Below, one piece after another: positions 26,600-34,495 of a stretch of DNA of 40,501 bases. Position numbers and translations under genes: made by a program. The notes beneath the pieces are model-generated. The model searched no databases, had not been told where the DNA came from, and was given only the letters and a program-made list of their open reading frames with translations. The first letter of the stretch is position 1; each line of letters starts with the position of its first letter. The stretch is from Candidatus Dorea gallistercoris (GTDB lineage Bacteria; Bacillota; Clostridia; Lachnospirales; Lachnospiraceae): the NCBI GenBank assembly GCA_019114065.1, contig DXGF01000132.1, positions 1 through 40,501 of the forward strand. The letters run 5' to 3'.

Positions 26600-27040
26600 T
26601 TATCTTCTGTGGTATTTCTCTTCGCAGTATTTGCAGCGGTATACTTCATTCTCCGGATCTGTCAGTACAAAGACATGATCCAGCCCCTGCTCGATGGAAG
26701 TGATGCACCGGGGGTTCTTACAGCGGATCACATTGGTGATCTCCTTGGGAAGGTGGAGACATTTCTTGTCTACGATCTCGCTGTCCTTGATGATATTGAC
26801 GGTGATATCATGATCGATGAAGCCCAGAATATCCAGATCCATGAAATCAATGGGACATTCGATCTTCATAATGTCTTTGCGTCCCATCTTGCTGCTCCTG
26901 GCGTTCTTGATGATAGCCACACAGCAGTCCAGTTTATCCAGATGCAGATATTTGTAGATGTCCATGCTGCGGCCCGCCTGGATGTGATCCAGGACGAAGC
27001 CCTCCTCGATTCGTCCGACGGTCAGTGTATTTTTTACCAT
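26600..27040 (-). CDS. pyrI: Aspartate carbamoyltransferase regulatory subunit
   Basis: Binds nucleotides (CTP/ATP) and gives allosteric control to the catalytic PyrB trimers. The 146 residues contain an N-terminal allosteric domain and a C-terminal zinc domain with Cys107, Cys112, Cys136 and Cys139 (CKNPRC and CKYC), which bridges to PyrB. The ribosome site AAGGAGG precedes the start. It lies 18 bp downstream of pyrB, the standard pyrBI order, and ends at the bidirectional terminator. Confidence 0.96.
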   Translation of the reverse strand: MVKNTLTVGRIEEGFVLDHIQAGRSMDIYKYLHLDKLDCCVAIIKNARSSKMGRKDIMKIECPIDFMDLDILGFIDHDITVNIIKDSEIVDKKCLHLPKEITNVIRCKNPRCITSIEQGLDHVFVLTDPENEVYRCKYCEEKYHRR

Positions 27041-27058
27041 GATCTCTTGGCCTCCTTC

Positions 27059-27976
27059 TTATACTTCAATCTCCAACAGTGTCAGGATCAGCGCCATTCT
27101 TATGTAAACGCCGTATTGGGCCTGTTTAAAATAAGCGGCTCGTGGATCGTCGTCCACTTCCACGGAGATCTCATTGACCCTGGGAAGGGGATGGAGCACG
27201 TACATGTCCTCAGGAGCAAGCTCCATTTTCTTGCGATCCAGGATGTAGAAATCCTTCATGCGCACATAATCTTCCTCATTGAAGAAACGTTCCTTCTGCA
27301 CCCGGGTCATGTAGAGCAGGTCCAGGTTGGGAAGAGCATCCTCCAGCCGGACTACTTCTTCATAAGGAATGTCCTGCTGATCCAGCACATCGGAACGGAT
27401 GTAGCTGGGAAGCCGCAGCTCCTCCGGGGAGATCAGCACGAAACGAATCCCTGGATAGCGGACCAGAGCGTGGATCAGAGAGTGGACGGTACGGCCAAAT
27501 TTCAGATCCCCGCACAGACCGATGGTCATGTTCTCCAGCCGGCCTTTCAGACCGCGGATGGTCAGGAGATCGGTCAGGGTCTGGGTGGGATGCTGATGGC
27601 CTCCGTCCCCCGCGTTGATGACCGGGATTCTGGAATGCTTGGCGGCAACCATGGGAGCCCCCTCTTTGTGATGCCGCATAGCGCAGATATCCGCGTAGCA
27701 GGAAATGGTGCGGATGGTGTCAGCCACACTTTCTCCTTTGGCGGCGGAACTGGAGTCGGCAGTGGAAAATCCCAGCACGCTGCCTCCCAGGTTGAGCATG
27801 GCCGCCTCGTGGCTGAGACGGGTCCTGGTGCTTGGCTCATAGAAGAGGGTGGCCAGCTTCTTCCCCGCGCAGGCATGGGCGTATTTCCCCGGATCTGCCT
27901 CAATGTCGGATGCCAGATTCATCAGATAATCCAATTCTTCCACGGAAAAATCCAGTGGACTCATTAAATGTCTCAT
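27059..27976 (-). CDS. pyrB: Aspartate carbamoyltransferase catalytic subunit
   Basis: Carbamoylates aspartate, the first committed step of pyrimidine synthesis. The 305 residues include the carbamoyl-phosphate loop [11 protein letters not shown] (45-55), the SSSAAKGES loop with the active-site Ser and Lys borrowed by the neighbouring chain, HPTQTL near 128, and HPLPRVNEI in the C-terminal half. AAGGAGG lies seven bases before the ATG. The start overlaps the stop of an upstream 60-codon ORF (ATGA overlap), so translation may be coupled. A promoter with a flanking inverted repeat lies upstream. pyrI follows; other pyr genes are not in the window. Confidence 0.97.
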   Translation of the reverse strand: MRHLMSPLDFSVEELDYLMNLASDIEADPGKYAHACAGKKLATLFYEPSTRTRLSHEAAMLNLGGSVLGFSTADSSSAAKGESVADTIRTISCYADICAMRHHKEGAPMVAAKHSRIPVINAGDGGHQHPTQTLTDLLTIRGLKGRLENMTIGLCGDLKFGRTVHSLIHALVRYPGIRFVLISPEELRLPSYIRSDVLDQQDIPYEEVVRLEDALPNLDLLYMTRVQKERFFNEEDYVRMKDFYILDRKKMELAPEDMYVLHPLPRVNEISVEVDDDPRAAYFKQAQYGVYIRMALILTLLEIEV

Positions 27977-28155
27977 AGAAACCTCCTTTGAAGATGTATC
28001 AATATTCCGTTGGTATTCTGGGATATTGTGAGTTTGGAATAAAAATAGAAAATAAAAGATCCTAATTGAAAGAACAGGGAAAAGAACGGGCGATCCTCGC
28101 GGACAAGAACAGGAACAGCGGCCTGCCTGGCTATTCTATATTCATACTGGCGCAT
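27973..28155 (-). CDS. Possible pyrB leader ORF (60 codons, phenylalanine and U-rich)
   Basis: Starts with ATG 28155 behind a very strong GGAGGTGGG ribosome site, just downstream of the predicted pyrB promoter, and ends by ATGA overlap with pyrB. The 60-residue product is not recognised. Its middle is rich in UUC, UUU, UAU and UCC codons (PFFSLFFQL, then FIFYFY), so the RNA is a long U-rich pyrimidine stretch. Enteric pyrBI operons use a leader peptide over such a tract to sense UTP. I see no intrinsic terminator in this leader, so the same attenuation mechanism is not shown; translational coupling or a UTP-sensitive pause are alternatives. Confidence 0.5.
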   Translation of the reverse strand: MRQYEYRIARQAAVPVLVREDRPFFSLFFQLGSFIFYFYSKLTISQNTNGILIHLQRRFL

Positions 28156-28170
28156 CTCTTTCCCACCTCC

Positions 28171-28218
28171 ATTGAAAATCTTTCATACATCATATACTAA
28201 ATGCGGAAGATTTTCAAT
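28171..28218. repeat. Perfect 12-bp inverted repeat bracketing the pyrB promoter
   Basis: ATTGAAAATCTT (28171-28182) and AAGATTTTCAAT (28207-28218) are exact reverse complements separated by 24 bp. One arm contains the -35 of the pyrB promoter; the other begins at about the transcription start. A two-site operator or a looped repressor complex would fit. Confidence 0.8.
28189..28217 (-). promoter_or_regulatory. Sigma-A type promoter for the pyrB leader-pyrB-pyrI
   Basis: Minus strand: TTGAAA (28212-28217), a 17-bp spacer and TATGAT (28189-28194). The start is predicted near 28182, about 27 bases before the leader ORF. Confidence 0.75.
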
Positions 28219-28597
28219 GTCTGCAGAGAATTTTTTCAAAGACAAGTCCGGCGCCGAACCACAGAGGCGCGTAATCCAGGCGGATCAGCCCGTTGATGTT
28301 ATAGGGGGTGCCGCTGTAGTTCCAGGGGCAGGCGTCAAACTTACGGAGAAAGGAACCGGTGAGATATTCGCAAAAGAAGATACAACAGGTATACACACCT
28401 CCTCTGAGTATCAGGTTCCGGCCTTTCAGGAGTCTGCAGATGGGGGAGAGAAAGCTTGCCATCCCGTAGATGGGAAACATCCAGATGGAAGTGCTTCCCG
28501 TCAGTGTGTGGTTTTTGCTGTGGAGGGAGTGCAGGCCGGTGAAAAGGATCTCCATGCACCAGCCGGTCGTCCCGCAGGTCAAAAAATCATGTCTCAT
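28214..28597 (-). CDS. Small membrane protein of the CmpB-like 'putative ABC transporter' family
   Basis: A 127-residue hydrophobic protein with about four membrane segments. Patterns such as CGTTGWCMEILF at the start, GSTSIWMFPIYGMA, and NYSGTPYNINGLIRLDYAPLWF match a widespread family of predicted clostridial membrane proteins annotated as type IV ABC permease-like; the function is unknown. No good ribosome site precedes ATG 28597 (only TAAAGAT), so the start is uncertain. Its 3' end overlaps the -35 region of the downstream pyrB promoter, and its own promoter may use the minus-strand TATAAT at 28643-28648 shared with pheA. Confidence 0.65.
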   Translation of the reverse strand: MRHDFLTCGTTGWCMEILFTGLHSLHSKNHTLTGSTSIWMFPIYGMASFLSPICRLLKGRNLILRGGVYTCCIFFCEYLTGSFLRKFDACPWNYSGTPYNINGLIRLDYAPLWFGAGLVFEKILCRH

Positions 28598-28640
28598 ATC
28601 TTTAAGTATGGCTTGGAAAGGTAGATTTTATGCGGAAAAT

Positions 28641-28652
28641 GTATTATAATAC
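28641..28652. promoter_or_regulatory. Palindromic GTATTATAATAC providing -10 elements on both strands
   Basis: A perfect 12-bp palindrome between divergent genes. It contains TATAAT on the plus strand (28645-28650, 31 bases before pheA) and TATAAT on the minus strand (28643-28648, upstream of the small membrane protein). Neither -35 is good, so strength or a regulator cannot be judged. Confidence 0.55.
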
Positions 28653-28680
28653 ACTTTAACTTGCGAAAAGGAGATAGAAC

Positions 28681-29811
28681 ATGGCGTCATTGGAAGAATT
28701 GAGGGCACAGTTAGACAAGGTAGACGATCAGATTGTAGCGCTTTATGAGGAGCGGATGCGGATTTGCCAGGAAGTGGGAGAATATAAAGTCCATGCCGGG
28801 ACGAAGGTATTTGACAGTCAGAGAGAAAAGGAAAAGCTGGCGGATGTGGCAGGGAAGGCTGCCACAGAGTTTAATAAAAAGGGGATCCAGGAGTTGTATC
28901 AGCAGCTCATGTCCATGAGCCGTAAGCTCCAGTACCAGAAGCTGGTACAGGCGGGCGCTCTTGGAAGGCTTCCCTTTATCCAGATCGATTCTCTGGATAA
29001 GAAGAATGCCAGGATCGTGTTCCAGGGGACAGAAGGAGCTTACAGCCAGGCCGCTATGCAGGCGTACTTTGGAGAGGACTGCAACGGCTTCCATGTCAGG
29101 ACCTTCCGGGATGCCATGTATGCCATCGAGGAGGGGGCGGCGGATTACGCGGTCCTTCCCATCGAGAATTCCACGGCGGGAGCCGTAGCTGAGATGTATG
29201 ATCTTCTGGTGGAGTTTGAGAACTATATCGTGGGGGAGACGATCATCCCGATCACCCACACGCTGGCTGGACTGCCGGGAACAGATATCCGCGGGATCAA
29301 GCGGGTCTATTCCAAGGCGGAAGCCCTGATGCAGACATCCCGATTCCTTGACGAGCATGGCGACTGGCAGCAGATCAGCGTATCCAACACGGCCATTGCG
29401 GCTCAGAAGATTCTGGAAGATGGGGACAAGAGCCAGGCGGCGGTGTGCAGCGCTTACGCGGCCAAGATCCACGGTCTGTCTGTGCTAAAAGATGCCATCA
29501 ATGATGACGAGAACAATTCCACCAGATTTATTGTGGTCACCAACCAGAAAGTGTTTTTGAAAGAAGCCGGCAAGATCAGCCTTTGTCTGGAACTGCCTCA
29601 TGAGAGCGGTTCTCTGTATCATCTACTGTCTCACTTTATTTACAATGACCTGAACATGACGAAGATCGAGTCCAGGCCCATTGAGGGAAGAAGCTGGGAA
29701 TATCGGTTTTTCATTGATTTTGAAGGAAATCTGGCGCAGGCCGCGGTGAAAAACGCGCTCCGGGGATTAAGAGAGGAAAGCCGCGGCTTAAAGATACTGG
29801 GGAACTACTAA
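28681..29811 (+). CDS. pheA: Bifunctional chorismate mutase / prephenate dehydratase
   Basis: Converts chorismate through prephenate to phenylpyruvate for phenylalanine synthesis. Domains in order: AroQ chorismate mutase (about 1-88; LRAQLDKVDDQIVALYEERM with the conserved Arg and Lys), prephenate dehydratase (about 108-285; FQGTEGAYSQAA, LPIENSTAGAV, and NNSTRF with the catalytic Thr), and a C-terminal ACT domain with the phenylalanine-binding ESRP at 330-333. The 376 residues match the fused P-protein. The start has AAAAGGAGATAG before it. The DUF815 ATPase follows after 19 bp. Confidence 0.96.
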   Translation: MASLEELRAQLDKVDDQIVALYEERMRICQEVGEYKVHAGTKVFDSQREKEKLADVAGKAATEFNKKGIQELYQQLMSMSRKLQYQKLVQAGALGRLPFIQIDSLDKKNARIVFQGTEGAYSQAAMQAYFGEDCNGFHVRTFRDAMYAIEEGAADYAVLPIENSTAGAVAEMYDLLVEFENYIVGETIIPITHTLAGLPGTDIRGIKRVYSKAEALMQTSRFLDEHGDWQQISVSNTAIAAQKILEDGDKSQAAVCSAYAAKIHGLSVLKDAINDDENNSTRFIVVTNQKVFLKEAGKISLCLELPHESGSLYHLLSHFIYNDLNMTKIESRPIEGRSWEYRFFIDFEGNLAQAAVKNALRGLREESRGLKILGNY

Positions 29812-29830
29812 GGTGAGAGGAAGACAGACA

Positions 29831-31126
29831 ATGAGAGTGAACGAACTGATGATCTACAAAAATATGGAGAGGGATCAGGTCCTGAAAGATATGGTCTTCC
29901 TGATGGAGCACTACGACAGCGACTATTATAACCGGGAAGATTTAAAAAGCCTGTTCTTCGACACGGCCAACCCGATCCTGGAACTGTCGGTCAGTCACGG
30001 ATTTGAGGGGAACCTGTGGCATACCTATCTGACGTATCTTCTGGCGAACCATGAGAACGCCTACAGCACTTCCTGTGAGATCGTAGGTGAGGTGGAGGGG
30101 ACCATCAATGAAGTGGCGCTCCACGATTTTGCTATTTTCAAGGAACTGTTTGACTATGATTTCCGGGCCATGGAAGAGAAACTGGGAGCGGAATGTCTTT
30201 CCATGCTGTCGCGTTATCAGGGGATTGACAGCCTGGGCAAGGTGTTCAACCAGAGGATCCGGGACCGGATCTGCCAGCTTGCGGCACATCTGGGAGAGGC
30301 TGGGACGGCGAGGGAGTTTAAGACGACTCTGACCCAGTTCTACAAGGAAGTGGGAGTCGGCAAGCTGGGCCTGCACAAGGCGTTCCGCATCGAACATACA
30401 GAAGAAGGGGCACAGATTCTGCCGATCACCAAGATCGCCCATGTCCATCTGGACGATCTGGTGGGATATGAGATCGCCAAGAAAAAACTGATAGATAATA
30501 CGGAGGCTTTTGTGGAAGGACGAAAGGCCAACAACTGCCTGCTCTTTGGAGATGCGGGGACGGGGAAATCCTCCTCCATCAAAGCGGTCCTCAATAAATA
30601 TTATGATAAGGGACTGCGGATGATCGAAGTCTATAAGCATCAATTCCAGTACCTGAATTCTGTGATCGCCCAGGTGAAAAACCGAAATTATAAGTTTATC
30701 ATTTATATGGATGACCTATCCTTCGAGGAATTTGAGATCGAATATAAATATCTGAAGGCGGTGATCGAGGGGGGACTGGAGAGGAAGCCGGACAATATCC
30801 TGATCTACGCCACCTCCAACCGGCGGCATCTCATCCGCGAGACTTTCCGGGATAAAGAAGAACGGGATGAGGAGCTCCACACCAGTGATACAGTCCAGGA
30901 GAAGCTGTCCCTGGTGGCCAGATTTGGTGTGACGATCTATTTCGGGAAGCCGGACAAAAAGGAATTCCAAGAGATCGTGCGGCAGCTGGCAAAAAGGAAC
31001 GAGATCCGGATGCCGGAAGAGGAGCTGCTGAAGGAGGCAAACAAATGGGAACTGAGCCACGGTGGTCTGTCAGGCAGAACGGCACAGCAGTTCATTGATT
31101 ACCTGGCGGGGACGATAGAGGCGTAA
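29831..31126 (+). CDS. DUF815 family AAA+ ATPase
   Basis: A 431-residue predicted ATPase of unknown function. The Walker A GDAGTGKS is at 240-247. The Walker B-like strand FIIYMDDLSFEEFE follows near 289-302, and ATSNRRHLIRETF near 328-340 acts as the sensor-1 region. The N-terminal ~190 residues have no recognisable domain. The start at the GTG 29813 is possible, but ATG 29831 has GAGAGGAAG upstream and is preferred. It lies just downstream of pheA, probably co-transcribed, without evident functional link. Confidence 0.86.
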   Translation: MRVNELMIYKNMERDQVLKDMVFLMEHYDSDYYNREDLKSLFFDTANPILELSVSHGFEGNLWHTYLTYLLANHENAYSTSCEIVGEVEGTINEVALHDFAIFKELFDYDFRAMEEKLGAECLSMLSRYQGIDSLGKVFNQRIRDRICQLAAHLGEAGTAREFKTTLTQFYKEVGVGKLGLHKAFRIEHTEEGAQILPITKIAHVHLDDLVGYEIAKKKLIDNTEAFVEGRKANNCLLFGDAGTGKSSSIKAVLNKYYDKGLRMIEVYKHQFQYLNSVIAQVKNRNYKFIIYMDDLSFEEFEIEYKYLKAVIEGGLERKPDNILIYATSNRRHLIRETFRDKEERDEELHTSDTVQEKLSLVARFGVTIYFGKPDKKEFQEIVRQLAKRNEIRMPEEELLKEANKWELSHGGLSGRTAQQFIDYLAGTIEA

Positions 31127-31154
31127 AAGTACGAGAGACAGAGGGATGAGGTCT

Positions 31155-31424
31155 ATGGAACCAAGAGAAGGAGTCTGGGAAAGGGTAACGGCCCATCAGG
31201 GCGAGCAGTTCTATACGATGAAAAAACTGCCCTTTGTGTACGAGATCAAAGGAGGGGAGTGTTTCATCGACCGGCGCAAGAAATCAATCACACGGGCCAC
31301 TTTTGAGAAGGCATACGAGAAGATACGCAAAGAAGGGAAAGAAAATATCAAAGGCCCCAAACAGCTTGGCGTGTTTGGAGCCCCTTATATCTGGGCCATT
31401 TTCCGGCAGCTGGAGATGATCTAG
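31155..31424 (+). CDS. Small conserved-looking protein of unknown function
   Basis: I do not recognise this 89-residue protein (92 if started at ATG 31146). It is basic, without membrane segments; the pattern FVYEIKGGECFIDRRKKSITRATFEKAYEKI suggests a compact beta-then-helix fold. I prefer ATG 31155, because GAGGG (31141-31145) touches the first ATG but stands nine bases from the second. It follows the DUF815 gene after a 28-bp gap and may be its partner. Its stop codon overlaps the stop of the convergent rqcH by four bases, and no terminator lies between. Confidence 0.7.
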   Translation: MEPREGVWERVTAHQGEQFYTMKKLPFVYEIKGGECFIDRRKKSITRATFEKAYEKIRKEGKENIKGPKQLGVFGAPYIWAIFRQLEMI

Positions 31425-33166
31425 CTGTCAGCAGAAGCCTCTTTGATCTGGGAGATATCGGAGTCAATGACCAGGGAGTAGTTGGTGTAGTAGACTACGA
31501 AACCGGGCTTGGCTCCGTTTGGCTTTTTCACATGCTTTTTCTCTACATAGTCGACCTCCACCTTGTCGCTTCCCCGGTTTTTGGAGTAGTAGGCAGCCAG
31601 GCGGGAGGCCTCCTCAAAGGTTCGATCCGGCAGCTCGTCCCCGTTGGTCTTTACGATCACATGGGAGCCGGGGGCGCCTTTGGCGTGGAACCACCAGTCA
31701 TTTCCGGAGGCGAAGGAGAAGGTCAGTTCCTCATTCTGAACATTATTTTTCCCCACATACATGTGATATCCGTCGCTGGAAATATAGTGGAGCGGCCGGC
31801 TTGCGCCCCGGGCTTTCCTGCGCCCCGGCCTGTGCCGGATGAAACCGCTTTCTGCCAGTTCTTCTTTGATCTGAGACAGGTCGTCCTCATTCTCCGCGAT
31901 TTCCAGAGCGTTCTCTACAGATTCCAGATAGCGGATCTCCTCGGCGGTCTCCTGAATCAAACCGTTCAAAGCCTCATAGGTACGCTTCAGCTTGTTGTAC
32001 CGCGCGAAATACCGCTGGGCGTTCTCCTGGGGAGTCTGTGCTGGATCCAATGGGATGGTGATCTCTTTCCCGTCATAGTAGTTCAGAGCCTTAAGCTCTT
32101 TTGCGTTTCCCGGGAGGCTGTATCCGTAGGTGTTGATCAGTTCCCCATAGACGCGGTACCGATCCCGGCCTTCGGTATCCTTTAGCTGGCGAAACTGCAG
32201 GTCATATTTCTTCCGGTTCCGTTCCAGGGCAGTGTGGACAATATGGCGCAGATCCACGCTCTTCTGCCGGATGCGCGTCAGCGTGTTCCGGGCGGAATAG
32301 TAGGAGGAAAGCATCATGGAGACGGAAGGAAACTCCTTCCTGGTGTAATCCCCATAATGGGTCATAGGAAGGACGGAGAAATCTTTCGGCATAAGACCGT
32401 CATAATAGATGGCGGGGTGAAAGCTGCCGGATCTCACATCATCCATATAATAAGAAAACTGCCGGAACAGATGGATGAGCACATCCTGGGACAGCCCCCT
32501 GGGGGTGACGTCAGGATCGACCCCTGAAAGAGCGCAGATCTCCCGGGCGATAGCAGGGCCAAGGCCGGTGAATCCGGTATAGATGGCTTTTTCCAGAGGA
32601 ACAGGCTTGGACACCAGGGTTTGGATAAACTGGCTCTGGTCCGCAGTCAGAGGATCCTCCTTGGACATGGTATCCGGTATAAAATAAGTCCGTCCTGGCA
32701 ATACTTCCCGTACCGAGCTCATCTGGGCGGACACATGCTTGATGCTGTCGATAATCCGGCCTTTGTCATCGCAGAAGATGATATTGCTGTGTTTTCCCAT
32801 GATCTCTACGATCAGCGTCTTCCGGCAGGGATCCCCCAGATCATCCAGGTGCTCGATCTTAAGGTGGATGATCCGCTCCAGCCCCGGCTGGGCCACGTCC
32901 GTAATCCGGCCATTGCCGATGTGTTTGCGCAGAAGCATACAGAAATTGGGAGCCGTCATGGGGCTTGGTTTATTCTCATCTGTCAGATAGATGAGGGGCA
33001 GAGAAGCGCTGGCAGAGAGATAGAGCCTCTGCTGTCCCTTAGGTGTCTTGATCGTCAGGAGCAGCTCATCCGCCTCCGGCTGGGCGATCTTGGCGATGCG
33101 GCCCTGGGTGAGTGTCTCTTTTAATTCCCGCGCAAGGGCGGCTACAGTGATTCCGTCAAATGCCAT
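31421..33166 (-). CDS. rqcH: RqcH, NFACT-family ribosome quality control factor
   Basis: Binds stalled 50S-peptidyl-tRNA complexes and directs C-terminal alanine tailing of the stuck peptide for degradation; older annotations call it fibronectin-binding protein. The 581 residues have the NFACT-N domain (MAFDGITVAALARELKETL, GRIAKIAQP), a central helical coiled-coil region at roughly 290-430, and the NFACT-R domain near 445-560 (DWWFHAKGAPGSHVIVK). The N-terminus is the usual one, with AAAGGA upstream. It is transcribed alone from a promoter interlocked with that of the divergent small membrane gene. Confidence 0.93.
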   Translation of the reverse strand: MAFDGITVAALARELKETLTQGRIAKIAQPEADELLLTIKTPKGQQRLYLSASASLPLIYLTDENKPSPMTAPNFCMLLRKHIGNGRITDVAQPGLERIIHLKIEHLDDLGDPCRKTLIVEIMGKHSNIIFCDDKGRIIDSIKHVSAQMSSVREVLPGRTYFIPDTMSKEDPLTADQSQFIQTLVSKPVPLEKAIYTGFTGLGPAIAREICALSGVDPDVTPRGLSQDVLIHLFRQFSYYMDDVRSGSFHPAIYYDGLMPKDFSVLPMTHYGDYTRKEFPSVSMMLSSYYSARNTLTRIRQKSVDLRHIVHTALERNRKKYDLQFRQLKDTEGRDRYRVYGELINTYGYSLPGNAKELKALNYYDGKEITIPLDPAQTPQENAQRYFARYNKLKRTYEALNGLIQETAEEIRYLESVENALEIAENEDDLSQIKEELAESGFIRHRPGRRKARGASRPLHYISSDGYHMYVGKNNVQNEELTFSFASGNDWWFHAKGAPGSHVIVKTNGDELPDRTFEEASRLAAYYSKNRGSDKVEVDYVEKKHVKKPNGAKPGFVVYYTNYSLVIDSDISQIKEASADS

Positions 33167-33224
33167 TTTATGTCATTCCTTTCCTAAATATTTAAGGGAT
33201 GGATTCTATTGAGTTCCGGCTATC

Positions 33225-33253
33225 AGTATACCATGGTTGACGGGAATTGCCAA
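33225..33253 (-). promoter_or_regulatory. Sigma-A type promoter for rqcH
   Basis: Minus strand: TTGGCA (33248-33253), a 17-bp spacer and TATACT (33225-33230). It overlaps the plus-strand promoter at 33237-33265. Confidence 0.75.
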
Positions 33254-33265
33254 ATAGCTTATAAT
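33237..33265 (+). promoter_or_regulatory. Sigma-A type promoter for the 57-residue membrane protein
   Basis: TTGACG (33237-33242), a 17-bp spacer and TATAAT (33260-33265), nearly consensus. Each promoter's -35 lies inside the spacer of the opposite one, so polymerase could occupy only one at a time. Confidence 0.8.
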
Positions 33266-33318
33266 AAGAAGACAGACCTGCGGTCAAAAGCAGAGACGAA
33301 CGGGAGAGAGAAAGCGCT

Positions 33319-33492
33319 ATGAAACCATGGAAACGGGCGGTCCTGAATGAGGTTTTATATATCCTGGTTTATTTGGGAGTTCTGTTGGTGACGGGCCATT
33401 CGGTTGACTGGAAACTCCTTGCTATTTTGGCGGCAGTATATTTTGTGCTAAATTTTGTGCTCTACTCTATTTTGGATCGGGTGTCGAAATAG
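33319..33492 (+). CDS. Small two-span membrane protein, 57 residues
   Basis: A short gene with all the signs of being real: a near-consensus promoter, GGGAGAG 10 bases before ATG 33319, and a 57-residue product with basic start (MKPWKR) and two hydrophobic spans (VLYILVYLGVLLV and LLAILAAVYFVLNFVLY) separated by a polar turn GHSVDW. The ending DRVSK is basic, suggesting both ends in the cytoplasm. I do not recognise a family. It lies alone between rqcH and yicC; a toxin, a regulator of a membrane enzyme, or a structural peptide are all possible. Confidence 0.7.
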   Translation: MKPWKRAVLNEVLYILVYLGVLLVTGHSVDWKLLAILAAVYFVLNFVLYSILDRVSK

Positions 33493-33582
33493 AGCCGGTT
33501 GTGATCAAAGGATATGGACGGACATGCAAGAGATCGGAAGGGATAATCTCTAATTACAATAAAGGAATGGAGTATCAAGAAC

Positions 33583-34464
33583 ATGATAAAAAGTATGACG
33601 GGCTTCGGGCGCTGCGAGGTGTCTGACGGAGATCGAAAATTCGCGGTTGAGATGAAGGGTGTCAATCACCGGTACCTGGATGTGAACATCCGAATGCCGA
33701 AGAAACTGAATTTTTTCGAGACTTCCATACGAAGTCTGCTGAAGCAGAGAATCCAGAGGGGGAAGGTAGACCTTTTTATCACCTATGAGGATCTGTCGGA
33801 GGGGCAGATTTCCCTGAAATACAACGAAGAGCTGGCCAAGGAGTATGTGGCCTGTTTTCGGAAGATGGAAGAACAGTTTGAGTTGGAAAATGATGTGCGG
33901 ACTTCTGTCCTGCTGCGATGCCCGGAAGTGCTGACTATGGAAGAGCAGGCTCTGGATGAGAAAGAGCTCTGGAATGGCCTGGAGAAAGCGCTGAATGGCG
34001 CGGCTGACCAGTTTATCGAAACCCGCTCTCTGGAGGGAGAGAATTTAAAAAGGGACATCTTGGAGAAGCTGGAGGGGATGCTGGAACTGGTAGGCCATAT
34101 CGAAGAGCGGGCGCCCAAGATCATGGAGGAGTACCGGGAGAAGCTGGAGACGAAGGTGCAGGAACTCCTCTCTGACACCCAGATCGAGGAGAGCAGGATT
34201 GCCGCGGAGGTGGTGATCTTCGCGGACAAGATCTGTACAGATGAAGAACTGGTGCGCTTAAGGAGCCACATCATACATATGAAGGAGACCCTGGAGGCTT
34301 CTGAGAGCGGGGTCGGGAGAAAGCTGGACTTTATCGCCCAGGAAATGAACCGGGAGGCCAACACGATCCTGTCCAAAGCCAATGATCTGGAGGTTTCAAA
34401 CGTGGGGATCGACTTAAAGACGGAGATCGAGAAGGTAAGGGAGCAGATCCAGAATATTGAGTAA
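33583..34464 (+). CDS. YicC/YloC-family endoribonuclease
   Basis: A 293-residue protein of the YicC family, whose members are endoribonucleases acting on small RNAs and mRNA. The N-terminus MIKSMTGFGR and the NHRYLDVNIRMPK segment are diagnostic, and the C-terminal GRKLDFIAQEMNREANTI is the conserved DUF1732 end. Acidic helical middle. GGAATGGAG lies upstream of the start. The end overlaps the region upstream of gmk, the usual yicC-gmk-rpoZ order of Firmicutes. Confidence 0.93.
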   Translation: MIKSMTGFGRCEVSDGDRKFAVEMKGVNHRYLDVNIRMPKKLNFFETSIRSLLKQRIQRGKVDLFITYEDLSEGQISLKYNEELAKEYVACFRKMEEQFELENDVRTSVLLRCPEVLTMEEQALDEKELWNGLEKALNGAADQFIETRSLEGENLKRDILEKLEGMLELVGHIEERAPKIMEEYREKLETKVQELLSDTQIEESRIAAEVVIFADKICTDEELVRLRSHIIHMKETLEASESGVGRKLDFIAQEMNREANTILSKANDLEVSNVGIDLKTEIEKVREQIQNIE

Positions 34465-34495
34465 AGACGATTTGACAGGAAAAGGGAGGAGACCT

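Noticed and set aside
26579-27967. A 462-codon open frame on the plus strand across pyrI and pyrB
   Set aside because: It is fully antisense to two unmistakable enzymes, has no ribosome site and no recognisable domain; long antisense frames arise from codon bias.
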